Notes: generated from the sequence alone by a model not told the origin. A stretch of 64,000 nucleotides of DNA from Actinacidiphila paucisporea (GCF_900142575.1 NZ_FRBI01000028.1:1-64000); one strand, 5' to 3'; counted from the stretch's first letter, positions 25,479 to 34,084 are shown. A program made the numbers and translations.

Positions 25479-26024
25479 TCAGCCCTCGCAGACGTGGATG
25501 TGCCCCGCGTGGGGAAATTTCGGCGGGTGCGGTTCCAACGCGCCCCACAGCGGGAAGCCGGACTTCACCGCGACCCGGCAGGAGGCGGTGTTGGGCACCG
25601 CGTGCAGCAGTTCCAGCCGGCTCAGCGCCGGTGCGCCCGCCCCGCTGCCGAGCGCCCAGCCGGTCACCGCGCCGACCGCCAGGGGCGCGATGCCCCGGCC
25701 GCGTACGGCAGCCGCCGTCCAGTAGCCGATCTCCGCGGACGGAGCCCCGGCCGTCTTCCGCTTGACCGCGACATGCCCGACCGGCCGCGCGGCGTCCCGC
25801 TCGACCACCGCGAAGCTGTAGCGCAGCCCGCCCTCCCAGGCCTGCGCCTGCTGGTCGATCCACTCCCGCGCCGCCGCCGTGCCGTCGAGGGTGCTCATCA
25901 GCCAGCGCCGCATGTCCGGGTCTTGGTGCTCGGCCGCCAGGGCCTCCGCGTCGTCCGCGGCCCAGGGGCGCAGCAGCAGTCCCGGCCAGCCCGCCTGTGC
26001 GGGGACGGTGAGTTCGACGGTCAT
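25479..26024 (-). CDS. GNAT family N-acetyltransferase (RimJ/RimL-like)
   Basis: A 181-residue acetyltransferase. GLLLRPWAADDAEAL is the N-terminal strand-helix; EIGYWTAAAVRGRGIAPLAVGAV is the acetyl-CoA loop and VPNTASCRVAVKSGFPLWG the C-terminal acceptor region. GGGAGG lies 8 nt before ATG 26024. The end HPPKFPHAGHIHVCEG is less typical. It follows the MocR gene on the same strand after 50 bp. Substrate unknown. Confidence 0.85.
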   Translation of the reverse strand: MTVELTVPAQAGWPGLLLRPWAADDAEALAAEHQDPDMRRWLMSTLDGTAAAREWIDQQAQAWEGGLRYSFAVVERDAARPVGHVAVKRKTAGAPSAEIGYWTAAAVRGRGIAPLAVGAVTGWALGSGAGAPALSRLELLHAVPNTASCRVAVKSGFPLWGALEPHPPKFPHAGHIHVCEG

Positions 26025-26074
26025 CCGATGGCCTCCCAGGTTTCGCCCGCCAACTTACGTGCAGCCCGCACCGG

Positions 26075-27847
26075 TCATCGCACCAGGAGGCGTACGGCTC
26101 GGGCGATCGCCTCCGGCGTCAGGTGCGCGTAGCCCACCACCAGCCGGACCCGGCCGTCGTCGCCGCCGTCGGGCGGCCGTGGGGACGTGCGGTAGTCGGA
26201 CAGCGGCCGGACGGCGACGCCCGCGCGGGCCGCCGCGGCGAGGAAGGCCGGCTCGGGCCCGTAGCGCTCGGGGAGGGTGACGATCGCGTGCAGCCCGGCC
26301 GCGATGCCGCTCACCTCGCCGCCGGGGGCGTACCGCGCCAGCGCGCCGACCAGCGCGTCCCTGCGCGCCCGGTACAGCCGCTGGCAGCGCCGCAGTTGGC
26401 GGTCGTACGCGCCGGAGGCCAGGAAGTCGGCGAGCACGGCCTGCTCGGTGACCGAGTGCCCGAGGTCCATCGTCCGCTTGCGCTCCGCCGCCTCCGCGAC
26501 GACGTCCCGCGGCCCGACCAGCCAGCCCAGTCGCAGCCCGGGAGCCAGCGACTTGCTCGCGGAGCCGGTGTAGACGACGTGTTCCGGCGCGAGCCCCTGG
26601 AGGGCGCCCACGGGCTGCCGGTCGTAGCGGAAGTCGCCGTCGTAGTCGTCCTCGACGACCGTCCCGCCGCAGTCCCGCGCCCAGCCGGCCAGCGCGGCCC
26701 GCCGGGCGGCGGAGTAGGCCACTCCGGACGGGAACTGGTGGCACGGCGTGACCACCGCGGACCGTACGCCGGCGGCCGCCAGCGCCGCGACCGACAGCCC
26801 CTCCGCGTCCACCGGGATCGGTACCGCGGTCAGGCCCGTCGCGGCGAGCAGCGCGGTGTGCTCGGGGCTGCCGGGGTCCTCGACGGCGGTCGTCCGCTGC
26901 CCGCGGGCGTGCAGCACGAGCCCGAGCAGGGTGTGCGCCTGTGCCACCCCGGACGTGACCATCACCTGGTCCGGCTCGGCGGCCACCCCGCGTCGCCGGC
27001 CGAGCAACGCGGCGAGCGCCGCCCGCAGTTCGGGCAGGCCACGCGGATCGGGATAGCCGAAGGCGCGGTGGGGGAGGGCGGTCATCACCCGCCGGTGCGC
27101 CGCCGACCAGGCGGCTCGCGGGAAGAGCGCGAGGTCCGGCAGGCCGGGCCGCAGGTCGTCGGGCCCGCCCCGGTCGTCGGCGGCGAAATCACCACCGGGC
27201 CGCGGCGCCGGACCCCGCCGCACGTCGGCCACCCAGGTGCCCGCGCCCTGCCGGCTGGTCAGATACCCCTCGGCGGTGAGCTGCGCATATGCGTCGGTGA
27301 CCATCCCCCTGGACACCCCGAGGTCAGCGGCCAGCTCCCGACTCGACGGCAACTGCGTTCCGGCCCCCAACCGCCCTACCCGCACCGCCTCCCGCAACCC
27401 CGCCTGCAAGGCCCGCCCCCGCCCGCGCCCGCCCCCGAGCTCCACCAGCACCTCCCACGCGGGCCCAGGCCCGCCGCTGCCACCTGGCGCGGTCGGCCCG
27501 CTGCCGTCTGCCGGAGCAGTGCCGCGAGCGCGCCGTGGCGCGGCGTGCCGGTGAGCGCCACGGCCGGGCGCGGCCGCCCAGCCGTCGGCCCCGGCCGGCT
27601 TGGCGCCGGTGTCCGGCGGGTCCTGCGTCCCGGCCGGCTTGGCGCCGGTGTCCGGCGTGCTCCGCGTCCCGCCCGGCTCGGCTCCTTCGCCCGTTGCCCG
27701 GGTGGGCTCGGCTCCTCCGTCGGGGACGCGAGCCCCGCCGCTCGCTTGCCGCGGGGCCCGCGCGTCAGTCGCCGCCGGCCCGTCCGCGGGCACCTCGGGG
27801 CGTACCGTCGCCGAATCCGCCCTCGAAGTGGTCCGCTTCGCTCTCAT
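26075..27847 (-). CDS. MocR/PdxR-type GntR regulator with aminotransferase domain
   Basis: A 590-residue regulator: residues about 1-130 disordered and Ala/Pro/Gly-rich, then a GntR winged helix (LGAGTQLPSSRELAADLGVSRGMVTDAYAQL), then a fold-type I aminotransferase-like domain with PLP lysine in YTGSASKSLAPGLRLGW and EDDYDGDFRYDRQPVGALQG. MocR proteins bind PLP and often control PLP or amino-compound metabolism. The N-terminal extension is unusual; relatives start close to the winged helix. ATG 27847 abuts the operator-like repeats shared with the divergent EamA exporter, the presumed target. Confidence 0.88.
   Translation of the reverse strand: MRAKRTTSRADSATVRPEVPADGPAATDARAPRQASGGARVPDGGAEPTRATGEGAEPGGTRSTPDTGAKPAGTQDPPDTGAKPAGADGWAAAPGRGAHRHAAPRRARGTAPADGSGPTAPGGSGGPGPAWEVLVELGGGRGRGRALQAGLREAVRVGRLGAGTQLPSSRELAADLGVSRGMVTDAYAQLTAEGYLTSRQGAGTWVADVRRGPAPRPGGDFAADDRGGPDDLRPGLPDLALFPRAAWSAAHRRVMTALPHRAFGYPDPRGLPELRAALAALLGRRRGVAAEPDQVMVTSGVAQAHTLLGLVLHARGQRTTAVEDPGSPEHTALLAATGLTAVPIPVDAEGLSVAALAAAGVRSAVVTPCHQFPSGVAYSAARRAALAGWARDCGGTVVEDDYDGDFRYDRQPVGALQGLAPEHVVYTGSASKSLAPGLRLGWLVGPRDVVAEAAERKRTMDLGHSVTEQAVLADFLASGAYDRQLRRCQRLYRARRDALVGALARYAPGGEVSGIAAGLHAIVTLPERYGPEPAFLAAAARAGVAVRPLSDYRTSPRPPDGGDDGRVRLVVGYAHLTPEAIARAVRLLVR
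27591..27668 (-). repeat. 39-bp tandem duplication in the MocR N-terminal extension
   Basis: Two near-identical 39-bp units, starting at 27591 and 27630, encode repeated TGAKPAG segments about 13 residues apart. The region is disordered; repeat number may vary between strains. Confidence 0.7.
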
Positions 27848-27852
27848 GGGAT

Positions 27853-27887
27853 TGGACCTTAAACCGGACCACTCCCACTCCTAGCGT
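27853..27887 (+). promoter_or_regulatory. EamA promoter with MocR-type direct repeats
   Basis: TGGACC (27853-27858) and CGGACC (27865-27870) form a direct repeat with 12-bp period, the arrangement typical of MocR sites. TTAAAC (27859-27864), 17 bp and TAGCGT (27882-27887) form a promoter whose -10 ends 6 nt before the EamA ATG at 27894. The repeats flank the -35. Confidence 0.5.
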
Positions 27888-27893
27888 TGCCGC

Positions 27894-28835
27894 ATGACGT
27901 CCTCCTCCCACCGGGCCGGCATCGGTCTCGCCGCTCTCGCCTGCTTTCTCGTCGGCGCGTCCTTCACCGCCGGCGGCGCGCTCGTCGGATATCCGCATGC
28001 CGGCGGGCAGGCCGTGCGTTACGGCGTCGCGTCCGCGCTGCTGGCGTGGCCCGCGCGGCGGGCCGGGGCGCGGGTGCGGCTCGGGGCGCTGCGGGGGAGG
28101 CAGTGGGCGCTGGCGGCGGCGGTCGCCGGCGTCGGCATGGTCGGCTTCAACCTGTCGGTGCTGGCCGCCGAGCGCACCGCGCAACCCGCCGTGCCCGGGG
28201 TGCTCGTGGGGTGCGCACCGGTCGTCGTGGCGGTGCTGGTGCCACTCGCGGCGGGGCGTCGGCCGACGCCGGCGGGTGCGGCGGGGGCCGTGATGGTCGC
28301 GGGCGGCGCCTTCGTCGTCCAGGGGTGGGGCGGGACGGACGTGCCCGGCCTGTTGTGGTCGGTGGCCGCGCTCGGCGGCGAAGTGGGCTTCGCGCTGCTC
28401 GCCGCACCCCTGGTGGCCCCGCTGGGGCCGCTGGTGCTGTCCGCGTGCGTGTGCGGGCTGGCCGCCGTCGAGGCCGCCGCGCTCGGCGTGGCGCTGGAGG
28501 GTACGGCGGCGCTGCGCGTACCGACCGGGGCGGAGGCGGCGGCGCTCGGCTGGCAGGCGGTCGTGGCCACCGTCATCGGGTTCGTGTGCTGGTACGCCGG
28601 CATGCAGCGGCTCGGCGCGGAACGCGCCACCCTCTTCTCCGGCCTGATCCCGGTGTCGGCGGCGCTGACCGCACCGCTGGTCGCGCTCGGCACCTTGGGC
28701 GCGGCCCAACTCGCCGGCAGCGCCCTGGTCGCGGCCGGCGTCGCGGTCGGCGCGAGCCGTCGCCGGGAGCGGCCGCGGAAGCCGGTCGCGGGGCCGGCCG
28801 GGCGCGCGGCCCAGCCGGCCCCGATGCGCCGTTGA
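27894..28835 (+). CDS. EamA/DMT family transporter
   Basis: A 313-residue protein with ten predicted helices in two EamA halves (for example GIGLAALACFLVGASFTAGG and VGMVGFNLSVLAAERTAQPA in the first; GWQAVVATVIGFVCWYAGMQ in the second). Such exporters move amino acids, nucleobases or other metabolites. It is divergent from the MocR gene with a 46-bp shared promoter, so expression is likely controlled by that PLP-sensing protein. The last about 35 residues are a basic cytoplasmic tail. Confidence 0.88.
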   Translation: MTSSSHRAGIGLAALACFLVGASFTAGGALVGYPHAGGQAVRYGVASALLAWPARRAGARVRLGALRGRQWALAAAVAGVGMVGFNLSVLAAERTAQPAVPGVLVGCAPVVVAVLVPLAAGRRPTPAGAAGAVMVAGGAFVVQGWGGTDVPGLLWSVAALGGEVGFALLAAPLVAPLGPLVLSACVCGLAAVEAAALGVALEGTAALRVPTGAEAAALGWQAVVATVIGFVCWYAGMQRLGAERATLFSGLIPVSAALTAPLVALGTLGAAQLAGSALVAAGVAVGASRRRERPRKPVAGPAGRAAQPAPMRR

Positions 28836-28932
28836 GGCCGACTCCGGGGGAATTGTCCGGCGGCGGGAACTCCGGTGGGATGGGGGGAGTTGTGGCAGTA
28901 CGGGCCGGTGCGCGGCACCGGCCCGGCCAACT

Positions 28933-28965
28933 GCCCCGACCGGGCGCCCCCGTCCCGGTCGGGGC
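28933..28965. terminator. Hairpin between convergent genes (12-bp stem)
   Basis: GCCCCGACCGGG (28933-28944) pairs perfectly with CCCGGTCGGGGC (28954-28965), 9-nt loop. Lies between the convergent EamA and NCS2 genes; probably a two-way terminator. Confidence 0.65.
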
Positions 28966-28980
28966 GCCACGGCCGCACCG

Positions 28981-29008
28981 CGTCCGCCCGCCCCTCCTCG
29001 GGCGGACG
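28981..29008. terminator. Second hairpin between the convergent genes
   Basis: CGTCCGCCC (28981-28989) pairs with GGGCGGACG (29000-29008), 10-nt loop. Stacked next to the stronger hairpin, it probably adds terminator function for the NCS2 transcript. Confidence 0.55.
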
Positions 29009-29018
29009 CGGCGCGGAG

Positions 29019-29072
29019 GCGGCGGGCACGCCGCGTGCTGCCGAAGCGGCGGGCACGCCGCGTGCTGCCGAA
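29019..29072. repeat. Two exact copies of a 27-bp tandem repeat
   Basis: Units 29019-29045 and 29046-29072 are identical; an 8-bp partial third copy follows. The rest of the 28836-29132 gap holds only the two hairpins. No coding role seen. Confidence 0.8.
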
Positions 29073-29132
29073 GCGGCGGCCAAGGCGAAAGCAGCCCCCG
29101 AGCGAGCGGGGCAGGCCCCTGTGCGTGGCGCC

Positions 29133-30593
29133 CTACTTCACGCCCAGCACCTGCTGCAGCGGGTCGATGGCGAAGTAGGCCAGGAAGCAGACCGACACCC
29201 CCCACACCAGCGGGTGCACCTCCCGGACCTTGCCGAGCGCCACCTTGATGACGACGAAGGACAGGAAGCCCGCCCCGATGCCGTTGGTGATGCTGTACGT
29301 GAAGGGCATCGCGGCGATCGTCAGGAAGGCCGGGATCGCGATGTCGTACTGCGTCCAGTCGATGTTGCGCACCTGCGCCATCAGCAGGAAGCCCACCGCG
29401 ACCAGCGCGGGCGCCGCCGCCTGCGAGGGCACCACCGAGGCCAGCGGCGACAGGAAGAGCGCCACGGCGAAGAGCGCCCCGGTCACCAGGCTGGCGAGCC
29501 CGGTACGGGCACCCTCGCCGACGCCCGCCGCGGACTCGACGTAGGCGGTGGCGGACGAGGCGGACGCCCCGCCGCCCGCGACGGCCGCGGCGCCGTCGAT
29601 GAAGAGCACCCGGCCGATGTTCGGCACCCTGCCCTGCTCGTCGAGCAGCCCGGCCTCGCTGGAGATGCCGACGATCGTGCCCATGGCGTCGAAGAAGTCG
29701 GACAGCACCAGCGTGAAGACGAACAGCGACGCGGTGACCACCCCCGCCTCCGAGAAGCCGCCGAAGAGGCTGAAGTGGCCGATCAGTCCGAAGTCCGGGG
29801 TGGCGACGATGTCGTCGGGCACCTTGGGCGCGGTCAGCCCCCACGCGCCGGCCGGCAGGTCGGCGACCTTGTCGACGATGATCGCCACGACCGTCATCAC
29901 CACGATGCTGATCAGGATCGCGCCCCTGACCCGCCGGGCCACCAGCGCCACCGTCAGCAGCACGCCGAGGCAGAACACCAGTACCGGCCAGCCGGTGAGC
30001 GTGCCGGTACCGCCGAGCTGCACCGGCACGGTGGTCTTGGCCGCGTCCGGGATGCGGCTGGCGAAACCGGCGTCGATGAAGCCGATGAAGGCGATGAACA
30101 GGCCGATGCCGACGCTGATCGCCTGCTTGATCGGCAGCGGGATGGCGTTCATGATCGCCTCGCGCAGCCCGGTGGCGACCAGGACGCAGATCAGCAGGCC
30201 TTCGAGCACCACCAGGCCCATCGCGTCGGGCCAGCTCATCTTCGGCGCGAGCTGGAAGGCGACCACCGCGTTCAGCCCGAGCCCGGCCGCCACGGCCAGC
30301 GGCAGATTGCCGCCGACGCCCATGATCGCGGTCATCACCGCGGCCACCAGCGCGGTGGCGGTGACCAGCTGGGTGGTCGACAGGTGGTGCCCGAACTTGT
30401 CCGTCGCACCGGACAGGATGATCGGGTTGAGCACGAGGATGTACGCCATCGTGAAGAAGGTGGCGAAACCTCCGCGTATCTCCCGTCCCGGTGTCGAACC
30501 GCGCTCCGATATACGGAAGTAGCGGTCCAGCGCGTTGCCTCCGGGTGGCGGTGCGGACACCGGCTTCTCGGTGTCCACGACGGGTCCTGGCAT
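29133..30593 (-). CDS. NCS2/AzgA family purine permease
   Basis: A 486-residue nucleobase permease of the AzgA-type NCS2 group, which imports hypoxanthine, guanine or adenine with protons. Start ATG 30593 follows GAGGAG. Signatures: REIRGGFATFFTMAYILVLNP, the NLPLAVAAGLGLNAVVAFQL segment with the family's conserved Asn, VLSDFFDAMGTIVGISSEAG (substrate Asp/Glu region) and GASASSATAYVESAAGVGEG. About 12-14 membrane segments. Upstream in-frame codons add a basic extension and are not used. No purine riboswitch is visible ahead of it. Confidence 0.92.
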   Translation of the reverse strand: MPGPVVDTEKPVSAPPPGGNALDRYFRISERGSTPGREIRGGFATFFTMAYILVLNPIILSGATDKFGHHLSTTQLVTATALVAAVMTAIMGVGGNLPLAVAAGLGLNAVVAFQLAPKMSWPDAMGLVVLEGLLICVLVATGLREAIMNAIPLPIKQAISVGIGLFIAFIGFIDAGFASRIPDAAKTTVPVQLGGTGTLTGWPVLVFCLGVLLTVALVARRVRGAILISIVVMTVVAIIVDKVADLPAGAWGLTAPKVPDDIVATPDFGLIGHFSLFGGFSEAGVVTASLFVFTLVLSDFFDAMGTIVGISSEAGLLDEQGRVPNIGRVLFIDGAAAVAGGGASASSATAYVESAAGVGEGARTGLASLVTGALFAVALFLSPLASVVPSQAAAPALVAVGFLLMAQVRNIDWTQYDIAIPAFLTIAAMPFTYSITNGIGAGFLSFVVIKVALGKVREVHPLVWGVSVCFLAYFAIDPLQQVLGVK

Positions 30594-30843
30594 GGTGCTC
30601 CTCTGGTGTTGCGTCTCGGGCGTGACGAGTCGTTGCGCGTCGGGTGCCGCGGATCCGGTGGCGCGAAGCGCCGCCGCCGCGGCCCCGCCGCACACGCGTT
30701 TCCGCAGGCTGGGCACACGGATTGTCCTCGTTCGAGGGCCCGGGCGGGTTTCCGTGGCGTTACCCGGTATCACCGTCGGGTTTCAGCCATGCTCAGGTCA
30801 ATACTCGCGTCCCGACCGCCGACGCCACCCCAGCGGCCGGCGG

Positions 30844-31590
30844 CTACAGCCCGCCGGCGATCCGCAGCACCGCGCCCGTGGTGTACGACGCCTCCGCCGA
30901 CAGCAGCCAGGCCACCGCCCCCGCGATCTCCTCGGGCTGGCCGGGGCGCCGCATCGGCACCCGCTCGGGATTGCGCCACGGCCGCTGCGGGTCGCCCATC
31001 GCGGCGTGGATGTCGGTGACCACCATTCCCGGCTGCACCGAGTTCACCCGCACCCCGTCGGGGCCCAGCTCCTTGGACAGCCCCACGGTCAGCGCGTCCA
31101 CCGCGGACTTGCTCGCCGCGTAGTGCACGTACTCGCCGGGGCTGCCCAGGGTGGCGCCGCCCGAGGAGATGTTCACGATCGCGCCGCCGTCGCCGCCGTA
31201 GCGGGTGGACATCTCCAGCGCCGCCCGCCGTGCGCACAGCAGCGCGCCCATCAGGTTGACGTCCACCACCCGGCGCATCACCTCGACCGGGGTCTCGGTG
31301 AAACGGCCGAGCGGGCCGGTGATCCCGGCGTTGTTCACCAGCCCGGTGACCGGGCCCAGCTGCTCCTTGACCGCGTCGAAGTAGGCGTCGACCTGGTCCG
31401 CGTCGCTGGTGTCGACCTGGAAGAGCAGGCATTCGCCGCCCTGTTCGCGGATCCGCCGGGCGACGTCCTCGGCAGCGTCCTTGGCGCGCTCGTAGCCGAT
31501 GCCCACCCGGTGCCCCGCGGCGGCCAGCCGCAGCGACACCGCCGCCCCGATGCCGCGACTGCCGCCGGTGACCAGCGTGACCTCGCCCAT
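30844..31590 (-). CDS. SDR family oxidoreductase (glucose dehydrogenase/FabG-like)
   Basis: A 248-residue short-chain dehydrogenase. The NAD(P) motif is TGGSRGIG (8-15), NNAG is at 86-89, and the catalytic Ser-Tyr-Lys are in NISSGG (S142), HYAASK (Y157, K161). AAGGAG precedes ATG 31590. The end SYTTGAVLRIAGGL is the classical SDR C-terminus. It reduces or oxidises a carbonyl/alcohol; substrate unknown. Single gene. Confidence 0.9.
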   Translation of the reverse strand: MGEVTLVTGGSRGIGAAVSLRLAAAGHRVGIGYERAKDAAEDVARRIREQGGECLLFQVDTSDADQVDAYFDAVKEQLGPVTGLVNNAGITGPLGRFTETPVEVMRRVVDVNLMGALLCARRAALEMSTRYGGDGGAIVNISSGGATLGSPGEYVHYAASKSAVDALTVGLSKELGPDGVRVNSVQPGMVVTDIHAAMGDPQRPWRNPERVPMRRPGQPEEIAGAVAWLLSAEASYTTGAVLRIAGGL

Positions 31591-31607
31591 CGACCATCCG
31601 CTCCTTC

Positions 31608-31664
31608 GTGCCTGACGTTCCGTGGAGTGCCTGACCTGCCGTGCGGTGCCTGACCTGCCAGGCG
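31608..31664. repeat. Three tandem copies of a 19-bp repeat
   Basis: Units starting at 31608, 31627 and 31646 share GTGCCTGAC followed by a C/G-rich tail. They lie 18 bp upstream of the SDR start on its promoter side. May be slippage, or spaced binding sites. Confidence 0.65.
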
Positions 31665-31796
31665 GTCCGTGCGCTGCCGCCGGTGCCGTGCCGTCCGCAG
31701 CGCCCCCCGATGATCACGAACGCTATCGCAGCACTCCGTCAACATCGCATGAACGGCACACGTATCCGCTTCCTGCGGGCCTGTACCGGTTCGAGG

Positions 31797-31812
31797 ATTG
31801 GTCTTGACCAAG
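31797..31812. promoter_or_regulatory. DasR-like operator over the GntR-gene promoter
   Basis: ATTGGTCTTGACCAAG contains TGGTCTTGACCA, 11 of 12 identical to the core TGGTCTAGACCA of the DasR responsive element (established for Streptomyces HutC-type GntR regulators). TTGACC (31804-31809) within it is a plausible -35, with TATCGT (31828-31833) as weak -10 at 18 bp spacing. Confidence 0.5.
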
Positions 31813-31913
31813 CTTGGCGCCCGGCTCTATCGTCCGTAGTAGTGCAAGGACCTTTAATAAAGAGTGGTTAGGAAACAAGGCTGAACAAGCCTTGAGCTGA
31901 TTGCGAGGACAGG

Positions 31914-32672
31914 GTGGGGACCACGCAGCTCGAATCGGTGCCTGAGCCTAAGTACTGGCACCTCAAGACCGTGCTGAACGACGCCCTCGACTCGGAGTTC
32001 GAGGTCGGTGAGATCCTGCCGAACGAGCGGGATCTGGCCGCCCGCTTCGGTGTCGCCCGGGCGACGCTCCGGCAGGCGCTGGAGCAGTTGGAGCTGGAAG
32101 GCCGGCTGCAGCGCCGCCGTGGTGTCGGCACCACCGTGGCTCCACCGCGTATGGGTGTCGCCGTCGGCCCGTCGGCCAACAGCTGGCCCGGCGCGCGCGA
32201 CGCCTGGGAGACCGTCGGCTGCGTCGAGGCCGTCGCGCCCGCCGCGATCGCGGCCCTGCTCGGCACCGGCCCCGACGAGGCCGTGCACACCATCCGCCGG
32301 GCCCGCGTGATGCGCGGCCAGCCGGTGGCCGCCGAGCTGCTGTACGTTCCGCCGGCGTCCGTGCCCGGCCTGCCCGCCGACCTGTCGCCGGCCGCCCACG
32401 CGCCCGCCGTGCTGCGCGAGCTGCACGCCCTGGAGCTGGAGGGCGAGGACCGCGCCGTCGAGCTGGGCTCGGCCCGCGCGGACGACGCCAAGCAGCTGGA
32501 CCGGCTGCCGGGCGCCCCGGTGCTGGTCGTCACGTCGCGCTACTACACCGGCGGGCGGGTCGCCGCCGCGTCGGTGTCCACCTACCGCGCCGACACCTGC
32601 CGGCTGACCTTCGGCGATGCCGGCGCGTTCGAGGTCACCCACCACCAGCAGGACACCCGCCAGGCCTCCTGA
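31914..32672 (+). CDS. GntR/HutC family transcriptional regulator
   Basis: A 252-residue regulator starting with GTG 31914 behind GAGGAC. Winged helix at about residues 13-75 (EVGEILPNERDLAARFGVAR, TLRQALEQLELEGRL, RRRGVGTTVAPP), then a UTRA ligand domain to about 240 (HTIRRARVMRGQPVAAELLYV). HutC-type proteins sense sugar phosphates, histidine derivatives or amino sugars. A site resembling the DasR operator lies in its own promoter, so autoregulation or control by DasR is plausible. Convergent with a ROK regulator. Confidence 0.88.
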   Translation: MGTTQLESVPEPKYWHLKTVLNDALDSEFEVGEILPNERDLAARFGVARATLRQALEQLELEGRLQRRRGVGTTVAPPRMGVAVGPSANSWPGARDAWETVGCVEAVAPAAIAALLGTGPDEAVHTIRRARVMRGQPVAAELLYVPPASVPGLPADLSPAAHAPAVLRELHALELEGEDRAVELGSARADDAKQLDRLPGAPVLVVTSRYYTGGRVAAASVSTYRADTCRLTFGDAGAFEVTHHQQDTRQAS

Positions 32673-32692
32673 CCCGGCACCGCACCCAGCGC

Positions 32693-32722
32693 AAAGGCCC
32701 GCCCCGCGAGGGACGGGCCTTT
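32693..32722. terminator. Bidirectional terminator
   Basis: AAAGGCCCG (32693-32701) pairs with CGGGCCTTT (32714-32722), with A-run before and T-run after, between the convergent GntR and ROK genes. Works on both strands. Confidence 0.8.
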
Positions 32723-32781
32723 CGCGTCACCGTACGTTCGTGCGAGAACCCACCTGCCGGACGGGACTTCGCGGACACGCC

Positions 32782-33945
32782 CTACGGCCAGCGCCGCCCC
32801 ATCGACGTCTGCTCCACCGCGAAGAGCTGCTGCTCGACGTGGTCGAGCGCCAACCGCAGCGCGCCCGTGGCGATCGCCTCCTGGCCCAGCGCCGACAGCG
32901 TCACCTTCGGCGCGCGCAGGCAGTAGCGGGTGAGCTCGGCCCGCAGCGGTTCCAGTACGCCGTCCAGGCCCGCGGCCCAGCCGCCGATCACCACCAGCTC
33001 CGGGTCGATGGCCAGCACCAGGGCCGCCACGTCGTGCACCAGCCGTCCCAGGAACCGCTCGACGGCGTCCTTGGCCTGCGCGTCGCCCTGCTTGGCCAGT
33101 GCGAAGACCCGCTCGACGGCGGGCTCGTCCAGCGGGTGCAGCGGCTCGCCGGTGGTGGACAGCAGATGCTCGGGGGTGACCTCGCGGCCCAGCAGGTGCA
33201 GCGCGCCGATCTCGCCCGCGGCGCCGCCGAAGCCGCGGTGCAGCCGGCCGCCGATCAGCGATCCGGCCCCGGGGCTGAGCCCGGCCAGCACGAAGACCAC
33301 GTCGTCGGTGCCGACCGCCACGCCCTTCCAGTGCTCGGCCACCGCCGCGACGTTCGCGTCGTTCTCCACCAGCACCGGGCAGCGGAAGGAGCGCTGCAGC
33401 CGCTCGCCCAGCGGCAGCCCGGTCCAGCCGGGAAGTGCCGTGCCCAGCCGCACCTCGCCGTGCGCCTCCACGATGCCGGGGCTGCCGACGCCGACCGCCC
33501 ACAGGGTGCTGCGCGCCACCCCGGCCTTGCGCAGCAGCTCGGCGACCGTGCCGCGGACCCGGTCGAGCCGGTCGTCGGCGGATGCCGCCTCGTCCACGTC
33601 CCGCCCGTGCGAGCCCAGGACCTGGCCGCTCAGGTCGGACAGCACCACCCGTACCTGGTGGGCGCCGATCTCGATGCCCAGCAGGTGCCCCGCCTCGGCG
33701 TGGAAGCGGAAGCGCCGGGCCGGCCTGCCCTGCTTGCGCGTGTCACCGGCCTCCGGTCCGACCTCGACCACCAGGTCGGACTCCGTCAGCCCCTCGATGA
33801 CGCCCTCGACGGTGGGCCGGGACAGGCCGGTGCTGTGGACCAGCTCGGTGAGGGTGGGAGTCTGCGCTCCGCGCAGGGCATCGAGGACGACCGCGGAGTT
33901 GATCCGCCTGAGCAGGGACGGATCCCCGCCGGTGAGTCGCCCCAC
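32782..33945 (-). CDS. ROK family transcriptional regulator
   Basis: A 387-residue repressor-type ROK protein. An N-terminal winged HTH (TLTELVHSTGLSRPTVEGVIEGL, about 20-70) precedes a sugar-kinase-like fold (LLGIEIGAHQVRVVLSDL, VENDANVAAVAEHW, LVVIGGWAAGLD). The GTG at 33945 has GGAGG 8 nt upstream; a longer frame to 34065 adds a disordered tail. The usual ROK zinc motif CxCGxxGC is missing (GGAAGEIGALHLLG), so it is unlikely to be an active glucokinase. Its target is probably a sugar gene elsewhere. Confidence 0.87.
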   Translation of the reverse strand: MGRLTGGDPSLLRRINSAVVLDALRGAQTPTLTELVHSTGLSRPTVEGVIEGLTESDLVVEVGPEAGDTRKQGRPARRFRFHAEAGHLLGIEIGAHQVRVVLSDLSGQVLGSHGRDVDEAASADDRLDRVRGTVAELLRKAGVARSTLWAVGVGSPGIVEAHGEVRLGTALPGWTGLPLGERLQRSFRCPVLVENDANVAAVAEHWKGVAVGTDDVVFVLAGLSPGAGSLIGGRLHRGFGGAAGEIGALHLLGREVTPEHLLSTTGEPLHPLDEPAVERVFALAKQGDAQAKDAVERFLGRLVHDVAALVLAIDPELVVIGGWAAGLDGVLEPLRAELTRYCLRAPKVTLSALGQEAIATGALRLALDHVEQQLFAVEQTSMGRRWP

Positions 33946-34084
33946 GTATGTCCTCCCAGACTGTGCCTGTGTGTGGCGGATCGTACCCGGAGCGGGGGCT
34001 CGCGGCGAGTGCGGTCCCGTTACGTTTCTGCTCCGCAGGCAGGGCCTGCGCCGGCCGGCTGCCACCGGCCGTACCGACGCACCG

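Noticed and set aside
29019..29080. Possible start of a CRISPR array
   Set aside because: Units are directly adjacent with no spacers and only two copies; simple tandem duplication.
30594..30843. Purine riboswitch ahead of the NCS2 permease
   Set aside because: The conserved loop sequences of purine aptamers are not visible; the region is ordinary GC-rich promoter DNA.
32782..33945. Glucokinase function for the ROK protein
   Set aside because: It has an N-terminal DNA-binding domain and lacks the zinc-binding Cys motif, so a repressor role is more likely.
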